Notes under the pieces: model-generated
Told to the model about the DNA's origin: nothing
The model's database searches: none
Seen by the model: the letters and a program-made list of their open reading frames with translations, nothing else
Translations under genes and position numbers: made by a program
Assembly (NCBI GenBank): GCA_013347225.1
Contig: CP054595.1
Span: 1,674,001 to 1,738,000, forward strand
Length of the DNA stretch: 64,000 bases
Reading direction: 5' to 3'
From: Candidatus Accumulibacter similis
Lineage (GTDB): Bacteria > Pseudomonadota > Gammaproteobacteria > Burkholderiales > Rhodocyclaceae
Shown here: in pieces, positions 46,686-55,674 of the stretch
Position numbering within the stretch: position 1 is the first letter of the stretch
How the letters are laid out: every line of letters begins with the position of its first letter

Positions 46686-47648
46686 TCAAGCGGGTTGAGC
46701 CTCCTCGGGCGTAGGGTTATCCACGGCGCCGCCGCTGGCCCCTCTCAGGCCAGAGGCGAGCGGCGCGGTGGATAACCCGGGTTCGGGGCTGGCTGACTGC
46801 ACAGAGTGGTGGTGTTTCTTTTCGTAGTTCATGGGTGACAGATAGCCGAGCGCGGAATGGCGCCGGCGCGGGTTGTACCAGCCTTCGATCCAGGTGAACA
46901 CGGCCAGGCGAGCCTCGGTTTTGGTGCGGAAGGTGTTGCGGTCCAGCAGTTCGCATTCCAGACTGGCAAAGAAACTCTCCGCCATGGCGTTGTCGTAGGC
47001 ATCGCCTACGGTGCCCATGGACGGCTGGATGCCCATTTCCCGGGAGCGCTTGCCGAAGGCCAGGGCGGAATACTGGCTGCCTTGGTCGCTGTGGTGGATC
47101 ACCCCGTGGGGTTTGCGCGTGGCCACGGCCATGTTGAGCGCCGAAAGCACGAGTTCCGTGCGCATATGCTCGCCGATGGACCAACCGACGACCCGCCGGC
47201 TGAACACGTCCAGAACCATGGCCAAATAGATGAAGCCCTGCCAGGTCGGCACGTAGGTCATGTCGGCCACCCAAAGGCGATTGGGTGCGTCCGCCACGAA
47301 CTGGCGCTTTACCAGATCGGGCGCCGGATCACGGTCCGGATCACGCCGGGTGGTGACCACGTAGCCACGGCGGCGGCTCACGCCCTGCAAGCCCGCCAGG
47401 CGCATCAGGCGGGCGACGCGCTTCTGGCTGACGGTCTCGCCTTGCTCCAGCAGTTCGGCCCGAACCCGGGGGCGGCCGTAGCTCCCGCCGGATTCCTTGT
47501 GGATCAGCCGGATACGCTCGGTCAGCACGGCATTCGCCACGGCGCGCGGGCTGGGCGCCCGCTGTCGCCAAGCATAGAAGCCGCTGACCGAGACACGCAG
47601 CACGCGGCACAGGGTACGCACGGGGAAGTCGGCCTGGCGCGCCATCAC
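46686..47648 (-). CDS. IS3-family transposase OrfB (DDE integrase core)
   Basis: 320 residues from a GTG that overlaps the OrfA stop. The catalytic triad is intact: D in WVADMTYV, D in HSDQGSQY and E in AESFFASLECE, with HTH_21 and rve regions in order. The frame upstream of the GTG stays open (QKERRFHLELFELV), which is the usual sign that the working enzyme is an OrfAB fusion made by -1 frameshifting. Confidence 0.92.
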   Translation of the reverse strand: MMARQADFPVRTLCRVLRVSVSGFYAWRQRAPSPRAVANAVLTERIRLIHKESGGSYGRPRVRAELLEQGETVSQKRVARLMRLAGLQGVSRRRGYVVTTRRDPDRDPAPDLVKRQFVADAPNRLWVADMTYVPTWQGFIYLAMVLDVFSRRVVGWSIGEHMRTELVLSALNMAVATRKPHGVIHHSDQGSQYSALAFGKRSREMGIQPSMGTVGDAYDNAMAESFFASLECELLDRNTFRTKTEARLAVFTWIEGWYNPRRRHSALGYLSPMNYEKKHHHSVQSASPEPGLSTAPLASGLRGASGGAVDNPTPEEAQPA

Positions 47649-47968
47649 GAGTTCGAAGAGTTCGAGGTGGAACCTTCGCTCCTTCTGGCGAACCAGGCCG
47701 TAGCCTTTGCCAAGATGTCGCGCTCCATCTTCAGCTGCCGGTTCTCCCGGCGCAGCTTGGCCAGTTCAGCCCGCTCGGTACTGCTCAAGCCCTCCTTGCC
47801 AGGCAAGGGCTTGCCGGCGTCGCGGGCTGCTTGCGCCAGCCAATTGACAATGGTCTGGCTGGTCGGCCCGAACTCCCGAGACAACTCTTGCGGACTTCGG
47901 CCAGCCTGCGCCAGTTCGATGATCTGTTGGCGAAACTCCGCCGGGTACGGTGGTCTGCTTTTCGGCAT
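47645..47968 (-). CDS. IS3-family transposase OrfA
   Basis: 107 residues. A helix-turn-helix (YPAEFRQQIIELAQAGRSPQ, SQTIVNWLAQAARDAG) binds the element ends, followed by a leucine-zipper-like helix (ELAKLRRENRQLKMERDILA). GGAGTCCAAG precedes the ATG. The stop overlaps the OrfB start as GTGA. Confidence 0.92.
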   Translation of the reverse strand: MPKSRPPYPAEFRQQIIELAQAGRSPQELSREFGPTSQTIVNWLAQAARDAGKPLPGKEGLSSTERAELAKLRRENRQLKMERDILAKATAWFARRSEGSTSNSSNS

Positions 47969-48022
47969 CTTGGACTCCTTGTTGCGTAAGCATCAGGTGT
48001 CCACCGAAAAGGGTCAACTCCA

Positions 48023-48790
48023 CTTCGCGCTTCTCGACGCCGGTGTAACCGGCATCCAGATACACGGTCTTCTCTTCGCCGTGCAGCACTTCGGCGGTCT
48101 GCGTCACGTCGGCGACGTTCGCCGCCGTTCCCACCACCGTATGCACCAGACCGCTCTCAGCATCGACCCCGATGTGCGCCTTCATCCCGAAGTGCCACTG
48201 GTTGCCCTTCTTCGTCTGGTGCATCTCCGGATCGCGGGCCTTCGCTTCGTTCTTCACCGACGGCGGTGCGGCAAGGATCGTCGCGTCGGCAATCGTTCCC
48301 TCACGCATCATCAGCCCCTTGGCCGTCAGTTGCGCGTTGATCGCCGCGAAGATGGCCTTCGACAGGTCCTTCTCTTCCAGCAAGTGGCGAAACTGCAGCA
48401 GCGTCGTCGCATCCGGCGCCGCCTCTCGCGACAGATCGATCCGCACGAATCCCCGCAACGCTTGGCTGTCGGTTATCGCATCCTCTACCCCCTCGTCCGA
48501 CAGGCCGTACCATTGCTGGACCAGGTACACCCGCAGCATACGTTCCAGCCCGATTGGCGGCCGGCCGCGCTTCCCTTTCGGGTAGTACGGTTCCATGATC
48601 GCCAGCACGTCTTGCCAAGGGATCACCTGTTCCATGTCGGCAAGAAAGCGCTCGCGTCTGGTCAGCCGCCTCTTCCCGGCAAACTCGGCTTCCGAAAAGC
48701 TGATCTGCTTCACTGGCACAATTCCATCATCGGCGACGTGCGCATTATACCAGAGGCATCGTCCGCCGGGACGATTAAATCAGTGCTTCC
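48023..48790 (-). pseudogene. 5' two-thirds of an IS5-family element, broken by IS3
   Basis: From its outer end at 48790 (GGAAGCACTGATT inverted repeat) through the first 230 codons of the transposase (ATG at 48719), this matches the complete copy at 52862-54083 apparently base for base. After the codons for GVEKRE the IS3 element begins, and the last third is nowhere nearby. The flank at 48791-48794 is TTAG, complement of the CTAA target preferred by this element. Confidence 0.9.
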
Positions 48791-50739
48791 TTAGGGACTC
48801 GGGGCTTTTCCCGTATCTAGACCCAGAGACATCGAGTTGGCAGGACAGGTTCGTCTACGAATCGTTCAAGGTGGACATTGGGCAGGAGGCTCCTGTTACT
48901 TTGCACAGCGAACAGTCGGTGCTCCTCAAGCATCTGTTGGATGGAACAAACCTCGCCGTCAGCGCGCCGACCAGCTTCGGCAAGAGCTTGATCATCGATG
49001 CATACATCGTCATCCGGAAGCCAACCAACGTGGTCATTCTCGTTCCAACCATTGCTTTGACGGATGAGACCAGGCGACGGTTGAGCAGGAAGTTTTCCGC
49101 TCAATATAAAATCGTGACGACGGCAGACGTCGAGCTTGGGGAAAGGAACATTCTCATCTTCCCGCAGGAGAGGGCAATTCACTACTGTGACAAACTGAAG
49201 AAACTGGATTTGCTTGTGGTCGATGAGTTCTACAAGGCAAGCCGGGATTTTGACGAGGAGCGCTCTCCAGCCCTTTTGAAGGCGATGATGAAGCTTGGTG
49301 CTATGGCTACCCAGAAATACTACTTAGCACCGAACATCTCGCAGCTGAACGACAATCCGTTCACAAAGGACATGCTGTTCCTGCGCCTAGACTTCAACAC
49401 GGTATTCCTCGAAAAGCACGAACTTTACAAGGACATCAGGAAGGATGCGCAGAAGAAGAGCGATGTCCTTATCGAGACACTTGGGCAGAGTAAGTCCAAG
49501 TCGCTCATCTATGCTGGCACGTATTCGAACGTTGAACGTGTCTCGAATCTGCTCCTCGAAAAGACAGGGGAGGTCGGAAGCGACTTGTTGACCGCATTCT
49601 CGACGTGGCTCGCGAAAAACTACGACCCGAACTGGATGTTGACCGCGCTCGTCAAGCGTGGGACCGGTATTCATACGGGACAGCTTCACAGGTCACTGAG
49701 TCAAGTGCAGGTGCGACTGTTCGAAGAGGAGGACGGGCTTAACACCATCGTGTCGACCTCATCCATAATCGAAGGGGTGAATACGTCGGCGCAAAACGTC
49801 ATTGTTTGGAGCAACAAGAACGGGACCCTGAAGCTCAATGATTTCACTTACAAGAACATCATCGGACGCGGCGGGCGGATGTTCAAGCATTTCATCGGAA
49901 ACATTTACATTCTCGAAGAGCCGCCATTGCCCGCTGATACGCAACTGAATTTGACCTTTCCTGACGAGTTGCTCGCCGACGTCGACGAGGACGAATTCAA
50001 GCAGCAGTTGTCTAAGGAGCAGATAGCCAAGATTCTACTCTATAAGGAGCGGATGTCAGGCGTTCTAGGGCAGGAGGTCTTTGACCGTCTTAGGCGCGAC
50101 GGTGCTCTGATGTCAGGCGATACTACGCTCATAACCGATATCGCGTTGGAAATCAGCCAGAATCGGAGTAGGTGGCGAGGGCTCGCGATCCTGAACTCGC
50201 CGTCGACCGAATATTGGGGTTGGATACTTCACAAGGTCCTCAGGTTGGTGCCAGGCGGATGGGATGTCCCCTACACAAAATTCGTCGAATTCGTGAGGGC
50301 GCTGTCGAGCAATTGGAGGAGTTCCATACCTGAGCTCTTGGATCAATTGGACGAACAGGATGTGGCGATCGAGGATTTCTTCAAGATGGAGCGGAATGCA
50401 ACGTTTAAGTTGACGGCGTTGTTAAGCGACATCAACGTTATCCAGAAGGAGATTATGCCCGAGCAGCACGTCGACATCTCGCCGTTCATCGCGCGGCTTT
50501 CAAAGGCCTTCCTTCCTTCATGTGTCATCGAACTTGAGGAGTACGGGTTGCCTCGGATGCTGGCGAAGAGAATTCATGCTGCGGGACTCATCGACTTCGA
50601 GGACGTGAACCTTACGCTGCATTCGGCGATCGATAAGCTACTTCAGATGCGTCCAGAAGTGCTGGCTGAAGTTGAGGGCTTGGACAGATTTGATAGGTAT
50701 GTCCTCCATTATTTCTACGAGGGTATTACTCGACAGTAG
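48791..50739 (+). pseudogene. 5'-truncated DEAD-box helicase resembling HamB of the Hachiman defence system
   Basis: About 649 codons remain, open from the IS5 boundary to a TAG at 50739; the true start was lost. Motifs: LHSEQSVLLKHLL, Walker A SAPTSFGKS, VVILVPTIALTDETRRRLS, DEAD-like VVDEFYK, LAPNISQL, and motif VI as IIGRGGRMFKHF. The TSFGKS, PTIALIDETRRR and DEFYK combination is what I know from the HamB-type helicases. HamA (DUF1837), normally just upstream, is absent. GC is clearly lower than in the core genes. A chance start inside IS5 could still allow expression. Confidence 0.65.
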
Positions 50740-50941
50740 TCTTAATGGGCCATTCTGAATGAGTCTGTTCTTGATTGATGAATACTGATGGTCTTCTCTG
50801 GCTGCCTCAGCGCGTTCGCGTGTTTTGGGATAACGGCCACCTTACGCGAGGAACGGGCCGGCCACGGACAGGCACAAAGGGTCGGTATCTGATGAGGCAA
50901 CTGTCGTTTGGGTAGGTCGATTGCGCTGCTATGGCCGGTTA

Positions 50942-50986
50942 ATGGCCGTAGCCGACCGACGCCATCCTACGCCCACTGACCGCCCC
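50942..50986. repeat. Divergent repeat, copy 1
   Basis: GCCGACCGACGCCATCCTAC and the following CACTGACCGCC match the segment at 54440-54473 at about 29 of 34 positions. The rest of 50740-51193 has no gene that I can find, though an AT-richer stretch just before 51194 may hold the promoter of the HNH gene. Confidence 0.5.
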
Positions 50987-51193
50987 CAGTTTAGCCCCCC
51001 AACAGAAGGAGTTGTTCGAGACCCTCGCCCTGCCCCAGCCCTCCGCCAGACGCCTGTAGTGCCGCCTGTAGTGCCAATTCCGAACCGGTGAATTGCGGAA
51101 AAACAATGAGTTAGCCGCATTTTTGTCGAACTCGAGTGATCTGGACAGATGAAAGTTTGTATAGTCTTAGGCTTGAGGTAGCATTGCATCCAC

Positions 51194-52546
51194 ATGACAT
51201 CGACGGGGACGAATCATGAAATTGACACCAACTACGTCAAAACACAAAAAGCCCAAGGTATTCCGAATTGGGCAAACCCCGAGCGGCTCGATGACAGGGT
51301 CATTGCCTTTTCCGAAAAAAAGCCGAAAGGATTCAGAAATGGGCAAACCACAGTTCAACGGTCTCACTTCCCAAGAGAATACGTCCAAAGGCCACCCAAG
51401 CCCAAACCACTCTCGCGTACAGAACGGCAAAATTTGGCGCTATGGGGTGAGCTGAGTCCGTTCGCATTTGACGAGATCAGTCGTTTACAGGGCCCGTGCA
51501 CTGGCAGGCCTCAACGATGGATGACATTTGAGCGCTGGCTTGAGTTGGAGGATTTTCAACGCGCTGAACTCCGAACCGCTATGGACAGATTTCCCGGCGG
51601 GAAGAAATGGCTAGGTCTATTGGATGAGAGGCGTTGGCAAACATCTCCTGAAGAGTTGAAGGCCGGTCAGTTCGAGCCGGGAAAATCCAGCCCAACACAA
51701 GACCCAGCGGCGGCCGATACGGCAAAATCCATGACGGAGAAGCCTCGACACAATTTGGCAATGCCAAAGAGAATTACTGACGAAGAACGAATATTCTCAC
51801 CCCGACGCCCTCGTCCCACTGCGCCGGACTTAGGAAAACCCGTACCGCTTACACCTGAGTATGAAGCCGCGTTGCGCGCAAGGGGAAAGCAGATCCCCGA
51901 TACAGCAAAACGAAGGCCCATTCCTATGTCGGCGCTTCAGACTGGCCGAGAAACAAGTATATCGCAAGTCAAATCGACGGAGTCTGAGCCGCAGCCGTTG
52001 GCTACTCCTTTGTCGGTGCCAGTTCCGGTGCCTGTGGCAGCTGCCGTCCCGGGAGGTGCGGCTGCATCGCCCCCTTCTTTAAAGAAAAATGAGACCGAGA
52101 CAGAGTTCATTTTAAAGATTAAGAAGGCACGAAAGAAAGCGCCGCCACCGGCAGAAATTAGTGGCCAGCCGCCTAGTGGTGATATTGTCACGGCATTTAA
52201 TGTACCACTCCTGAACGTTGAGAAGCCAGATGGAAGTAGGAGCCCCGATGTCAGCGCCGTGGCTGTGACTAGATTCAAACGTGTTGCGTCAGTAAAAACA
52301 TGGGTTTTAGAAAATGCAAGGGGGGTGTGTGAATGCTGCAAAAGGCAGGCACCATTCTTCTCTTTAGACGGATTGCCATATCTCGAAGTGCATCACGTCA
52401 AACCACTGCGCGAAGGAGGATCAGATACGGTTTCGAATGCTGTTTCGCTATGCCCGAACTGCCATCGAGAGCTACATTTTGGCGCGAAGAAAAGTGAACT
52501 TGTGATTCACCTATATAAGACGGTATCGCGCTTGATAGGAGAGTAG
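51194..52546 (+). CDS. HNH endonuclease domain protein (McrA-like C-terminus)
   Basis: 450 residues in the longest reading. Residues about 365-440 form an HNH nuclease with zinc ligands: VCECCKRQAPF, LEVHHVKPLREGGSDTVSNA and CPNCHREL. The first 150 residues are unfamiliar and the middle is a Pro/Ala-rich linker. The start is uncertain: ATG at 51216 in the next frame is an alternative, because a 33-base repeat (51246 and 51317) encodes KKPKxFRxGQT in both copies only if the first is read there, hinting at an indel between them. Base composition is lower in GC than the core. Confidence 0.72.
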   Translation: MTSTGTNHEIDTNYVKTQKAQGIPNWANPERLDDRVIAFSEKKPKGFRNGQTTVQRSHFPREYVQRPPKPKPLSRTERQNLALWGELSPFAFDEISRLQGPCTGRPQRWMTFERWLELEDFQRAELRTAMDRFPGGKKWLGLLDERRWQTSPEELKAGQFEPGKSSPTQDPAAADTAKSMTEKPRHNLAMPKRITDEERIFSPRRPRPTAPDLGKPVPLTPEYEAALRARGKQIPDTAKRRPIPMSALQTGRETSISQVKSTESEPQPLATPLSVPVPVPVAAAVPGGAAASPPSLKKNETETEFILKIKKARKKAPPPAEISGQPPSGDIVTAFNVPLLNVEKPDGSRSPDVSAVAVTRFKRVASVKTWVLENARGVCECCKRQAPFFSLDGLPYLEVHHVKPLREGGSDTVSNAVSLCPNCHRELHFGAKKSELVIHLYKTVSRLIGE

Positions 52547-52857
52547 CCAAGTGATCGAAGCCCGCCCATAAAGCCGTATGTTTCTACTAAATAAAACATT
52601 GCGCCCGATTTTCTCTTGCGCTTTCGGGCTCAATCGCGCAGTGTGCTTGCTGCTTAACTTGGTCACAGGCCGAGAGTGAACACAAGGTTGGGAAGCCCGC
52701 ATCGCTGTTGAAACTGGCAATCACGGTCAATGGTTGGCGGCGCAAACGCTGGCCACTACGGCGGCTTTGAACAATTTGTTATATGCTGACTCGCTCACGA
52801 CGGGGAGTGAGTTCACTAGGCCATAGCCAATGCGACTAGTGTTGTTTGCATAGGTAC
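52547..52857. other. Non-coding stretch before the second IS5 copy
   Basis: 311 bases with no convincing gene. A palindrome-like GAACAATTTGTTATA near 52770 resembles part of an integron attC core, but the pairing partner sites are missing, so I do not call it one. Confidence 0.4.
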
Positions 52858-52861
52858 CTAA

Positions 52862-54083
52862 GGAAGCACTGATTTAATCGTCCCGGCGGACGATGCCTCT
52901 GGTATAATGCGCACGTCGCCGATGATGGAATTGTGCCAGTGAAGCAGATCAGCTTTTCGGAAGCCGAGTTTGCCGGGAAGAGGCGGCTGACCAGACGCGA
53001 GCGCTTTCTTGCCGACATGGAACAGGTGATCCCTTGGCAAGACGTGCTGGCGATCATGGAACCGTACTACCCGAAAGGGAAGCGCGGCCGGCCGCCAATC
53101 GGGCTGGAACGTATGCTGCGGGTGTACCTGGTCCAGCAATGGTACGGCCTGTCGGACGAGGGGGTAGAGGATGCGATAACCGACAGCCAAGCGTTGCGGG
53201 GATTCGTGCGGATCGATCTGTCGCGAGAGGCGGCGCCGGATGCGACGACGCTGCTGCAGTTTCGCCACTTGCTGGAAGAGAAGGACCTGTCGAAGGCCAT
53301 CTTCGCGGCGATCAACGCGCAACTGACGGCCAAGGGGCTGATGATGCGTGAGGGAACGATTGCCGACGCGACGATCCTTGCCGCACCGCCGTCGGTGAAG
53401 AACGAAGCGAAGGCCCGCGATCCGGAGATGCACCAGACGAAGAAGGGCAACCAGTGGCACTTCGGGATGAAGGCGCACATCGGGGTCGATGCTGAGAGCG
53501 GTCTGGTGCATACGGTGGTGGGAACGGCGGCGAACGTCGCCGACGTGACGCAGACCGCCGAAGTGCTGCACGGCGAAGAGAAGACCGTGTATCTGGATGC
53601 CGGTTACACCGGCGTCGAGAAGCGCGAAGATCTGAAAGACCGGGACATCGACTGGCAAGTGGCGACCAAGCGCAGCAAGCTGAAGGCGATCCCGAAGGAG
53701 AGCAAGCTTGGCCCACTGCTGCGTCGCCTGGAATCGATCAAGGCGAGCATCCGCGCGAAGGTCGAGCACCCCTTCCACATCGTGAAGAATCTCTTCAGCC
53801 ATCGCAAGGTCCGCTACAGGGGGCTGAAGAAGAACACCGCCCAGTTGCACATCCTCTTTGCGCTGGCCAATCTGGTTATCGCAAAGCGACAGCTTCTGGC
53901 CCTTCACAGCCAAGGTGCGTCCTGAGCACGGCGAAGGGCCCCGAAAAGGAGCAGCAAAGGCCAAGACGCGGCTTTGAACCCGCGAGAAATCGGCCGAAAT
54001 GACGCGACGCCTGACCGCGCGCGCTCTGCTTCCCGGCCGAGAGCGGTTTTGGCGCGTGTTCAGGTCCATTGATCAGTGGTTCC
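52862..54083 (+). mobile_element. Complete IS5-family insertion sequence (1222 bp)
   Basis: The left end reads GGAAGCACTGATTTAAT and the right end, inverted, GGAACCACTGATCAAT. The element is bracketed by CTAA at 52858-52861 and 54084-54087, the four-base target duplication typical of IS5-group elements. A second, truncated copy in the opposite orientation lies at 48023-48790, so the helicase and HNH genes sit between inverted copies. Confidence 0.92.
52933..53925 (+). CDS. IS5-family transposase
   Basis: 330 residues, intact. The N-terminal DUF772-type region (WQDVLAIMEPYYPKGKRGRP, LRVYLVQQWYGLSDEGVEDA) precedes the DDE core: D in IADATILAAPPS, D in VYLDAGYTG and E in IRAKVEHPFHIVKNLF. As all residues are present it is probably active. 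The ATG at 52933 is 72 bases inside the element. Confidence 0.95.
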   Translation: MPVKQISFSEAEFAGKRRLTRRERFLADMEQVIPWQDVLAIMEPYYPKGKRGRPPIGLERMLRVYLVQQWYGLSDEGVEDAITDSQALRGFVRIDLSREAAPDATTLLQFRHLLEEKDLSKAIFAAINAQLTAKGLMMREGTIADATILAAPPSVKNEAKARDPEMHQTKKGNQWHFGMKAHIGVDAESGLVHTVVGTAANVADVTQTAEVLHGEEKTVYLDAGYTGVEKREDLKDRDIDWQVATKRSKLKAIPKESKLGPLLRRLESIKASIRAKVEHPFHIVKNLFSHRKVRYRGLKKNTAQLHILFALANLVIAKRQLLALHSQGAS

Positions 54084-54087
54084 CTAA

Positions 54088-54454
54088 ACGTGTAGCGTTC
54101 ACCGTCCGCGCCGAAAGCATCCGGCCTTGCCGCTGGTGCATCCGCGGCAGATAAGCCTCGTGGGAACTCATGGCTCTGGCCCAACCGACCATACCCTGAC
54201 TTCAGAGGTTGTGTCCAAACCCTTCTGGCGCCCTTGAGAGATACCTGGGCACATAAAAACACGTACTTGGCGTCAGCCGACGTTGCTGTGACTCTTGCTA
54301 TGTCTTTGGCAAGCTTGCGGTTGTTTGTGGTATTCATCGCCGCGAACACCTCTGCGGCGACGCGGCCGTTTTCCGACTCTATATCTGAGCCTGGGGTAGT
54401 GCCGAGATTGAGCTTGTATGGCGGATCGCTTAGCCGATGGCCGACCGGCGTCAT
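54088..54454 (-). pseudogene. Truncated hypothetical gene cut by the IS5 element
   Basis: A minus frame from ATG 54454 runs into the right end of IS5. Residues about 15-70 (DIESENGRVAAEVFAAMNT, KDIARVTATSADAKYVFLCA) have the D...ExF spacing of PD-(D/E)XK-like nucleases, but I do not recognise a family; the last third looks like unrelated sequence. The start lies inside the divergent repeat at 54437-54473. Confidence 0.35.
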
Positions 54455-54473
54455 CTTACGCGCACTGACCGCC
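54437..54473. repeat. Divergent repeat, copy 2
   Basis: Matches copy 1 at 50942-50986 (GCCGACCGRCGYCATCYTAC core plus CACTGACCGCC). The two copies lie outside and inside the IS5-bounded block, so they may mark an old duplication or shared intergenic element. Confidence 0.5.
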
Positions 54474-54651
54474 ACCCGCCAAGCCGGCAGCTCACCCACC
54501 CACGTTGTCCTCGCCTTGACGAACCGGCGCCCCCGCCGGATCCATCGGGGATGCCAGGGATCACCGTCAGCCAACCGAAGTGTAAGGCTCGCCGGCTCCA
54601 CGACCGCAATTCCCGACTCCCAATTCCCCGATCCCTGCTCAGGAGCTGCCC

Positions 54652-55335
54652 TTGAAGAGACCCGTCATCGCCACAGCTGTCACCGCCGTTCTCACCACCG
54701 TTCTCGCCGCCGCCGCAACCTATCAATACGTTCGGTTCTCGGCGCAGCGTCACCAAGCCGATCTTCTATCCAAGCTACACGTCGTGGAGCAGACACTGTC
54801 CGAGACCAAGAGCGAACTCCTCGGCTATACCACTTTCACCCAATATCTGGAGGTCACCAAGAAAGCCATCACCGGTCAGACCAGATTCCTGGCGGCAAGA
54901 ATCGACCGGGATTACGTCCATGTCGAGCACATCAACAGGTCAGCGTTGGGCATCCAGTCGGACGCCACCATCATCCTGAAGTACACCGTGGAGTATTCCG
55001 TCGGCTACGACCTGAGCCCCGACAGTTTCAGCGTTGCCGGAGACGTCAGCGGCATCACCGTGACGTTGAAGAGACCGGAACTCGTTGCGTCGCCGGCCAT
55101 CGGGGCAATTTCCCATGAGATCGCCAGCAAGGGGCTGCTCATCGATGAGAAGGAGCACGTGATCGCTCTGCAGCAGCGACTGACCAGCATCGCGGAGAAG
55201 CAGGGCGACGCCATCAAGAAGGAAGAAGCCGTCATCGCCCTGTGCGAGCGGAAACTCGGCGAATTCCTGCGCGACTTCCTCTCGAAGCAGCCGAATGTTC
55301 GGTCCGTCCCGACGATCACCTTCGCGTATCGCTAG
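54652..55335 (+). CDS. DUF4230-like membrane-anchored protein
   Basis: 227 residues from a TTG start that is well supported by AGGAG six bases upstream. A single N-terminal membrane anchor (VIATAVTAVLTTVLAAAATY) leads to a domain with IILKYTVEYSVGYDLSPDSF and ITVTLKRPELVASPAIGAIS, then a long amphipathic helix. This fits DUF4230, of unknown function. It is the first of several small island genes on the same strand. Confidence 0.65.
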   Translation: MKRPVIATAVTAVLTTVLAAAATYQYVRFSAQRHQADLLSKLHVVEQTLSETKSELLGYTTFTQYLEVTKKAITGQTRFLAARIDRDYVHVEHINRSALGIQSDATIILKYTVEYSVGYDLSPDSFSVAGDVSGITVTLKRPELVASPAIGAISHEIASKGLLIDEKEHVIALQQRLTSIAEKQGDAIKKEEAVIALCERKLGEFLRDFLSKQPNVRSVPTITFAYR

Positions 55336-55371
55336 AAATGCCGGCGCTGAGCCACCGTTCCATCGCTAGCT

Positions 55372-55490
55372 GAGCACAGTCAGGCCAAGCACCATCAAGC
55401 CAAGCACCATCGCGTCGAGCATCAGCAAGCAGCCAAGCAGCACCAACAAGTCCAGCACCACCAAGCAGCCAAGCACCATCAGGCACTGAC
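55372..55490 (+). repeat. Low-complexity imperfect CAAGCACCATCAAGC repeats
   Basis: Variants of AAGCACCATC and AAGCAGC recur about ten times over 120 bases, without regular spacing or spacers. A hydrophobic minus-strand open frame covering it (LMVLGCLVVLDLLVLLG) is a by-product of the repeat. Confidence 0.75.
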
Positions 55491-55504
55491 CAGTTTCACC
55501 CACC

Positions 55505-55540
55505 ATGCCCGGCCCTTTCCCAGGAGTCGGGCATTTTTTT
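55505..55540 (+). terminator. Intrinsic terminator after the DUF4230-like gene
   Basis: ATGCCCG and CGGGCAT pair around a 16-base loop, followed by seven T. It ends transcription 170 bases after the preceding gene, just before the next gene pair. Confidence 0.85.
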
Positions 55541-55560
55541 GTCCACGAAAGGAGTTGCAC

Positions 55561-55674
55561 ATGTCATCAAGCGTCACCGATCAGCTTCCCGCTGAGCAAC
55601 ACAACCGAAGCCGCAACAGGCATCACCCGCGTTCCCTGCCTACCCTCGAGGTGACCCATGCTCGTTCTTCGTGA
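55561..55674 (+). CDS. Possible 37-residue leader peptide
   Basis: AAAGGAG lies seven bases before the ATG at 55561, a very strong ribosome-binding site. The short frame (MSSSVTDQLPAEQHNRSRNR, ends THARSS) overlaps the next start by 17 bases, so it may be a coupled leader for the 118-residue gene. I do not recognise it; polar composition and His/Arg content are the only notable traits. Confidence 0.45.
   Translation: MSSSVTDQLPAEQHNRSRNRHHPRSLPTLEVTHARSS

Larger units (their letters stand above)
46645..48022 (-). mobile_element. IS3-family insertion sequence (complete, 1378 bp)
   Basis: Both ends begin TGGAGTTG: inward from 46645 the end reads TGGAGTTGCCCCTATCGGG and from 48022 TGGAGTTGACCCTTTTCGG, followed by TGGACA in both, giving imperfect terminal inverted repeats with the TG...CA tips of the IS3 family. 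The right end is fixed by comparison with the intact IS5 copy, whose sequence resumes at 48023. No matching flank is present on the left, so insertion was followed by deletion. OrfA and OrfB lie inside. Confidence 0.88.

Noticed and set aside
52760..52800. Integron attC site
   Set aside because: Only a core-like AACAATTTGTTATA palindrome is visible; matching R and L boxes at the right spacing and an integrase are lacking.
48023..54083. Composite transposon made of two IS5 copies
   Set aside because: The complete copy has CTAA on both sides, showing that it inserted on its own rather than as one end of a composite unit.
55372..55490. CRISPR array
   Set aside because: Repeats are short, imperfect and have no unique spacers of constant length; no cas genes.
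55366..55560. Hydrophobic 64-codon minus-strand frame
   Set aside because: Hydrophobicity arises from the complement of the CACCATC repeats; no ribosome-binding site.
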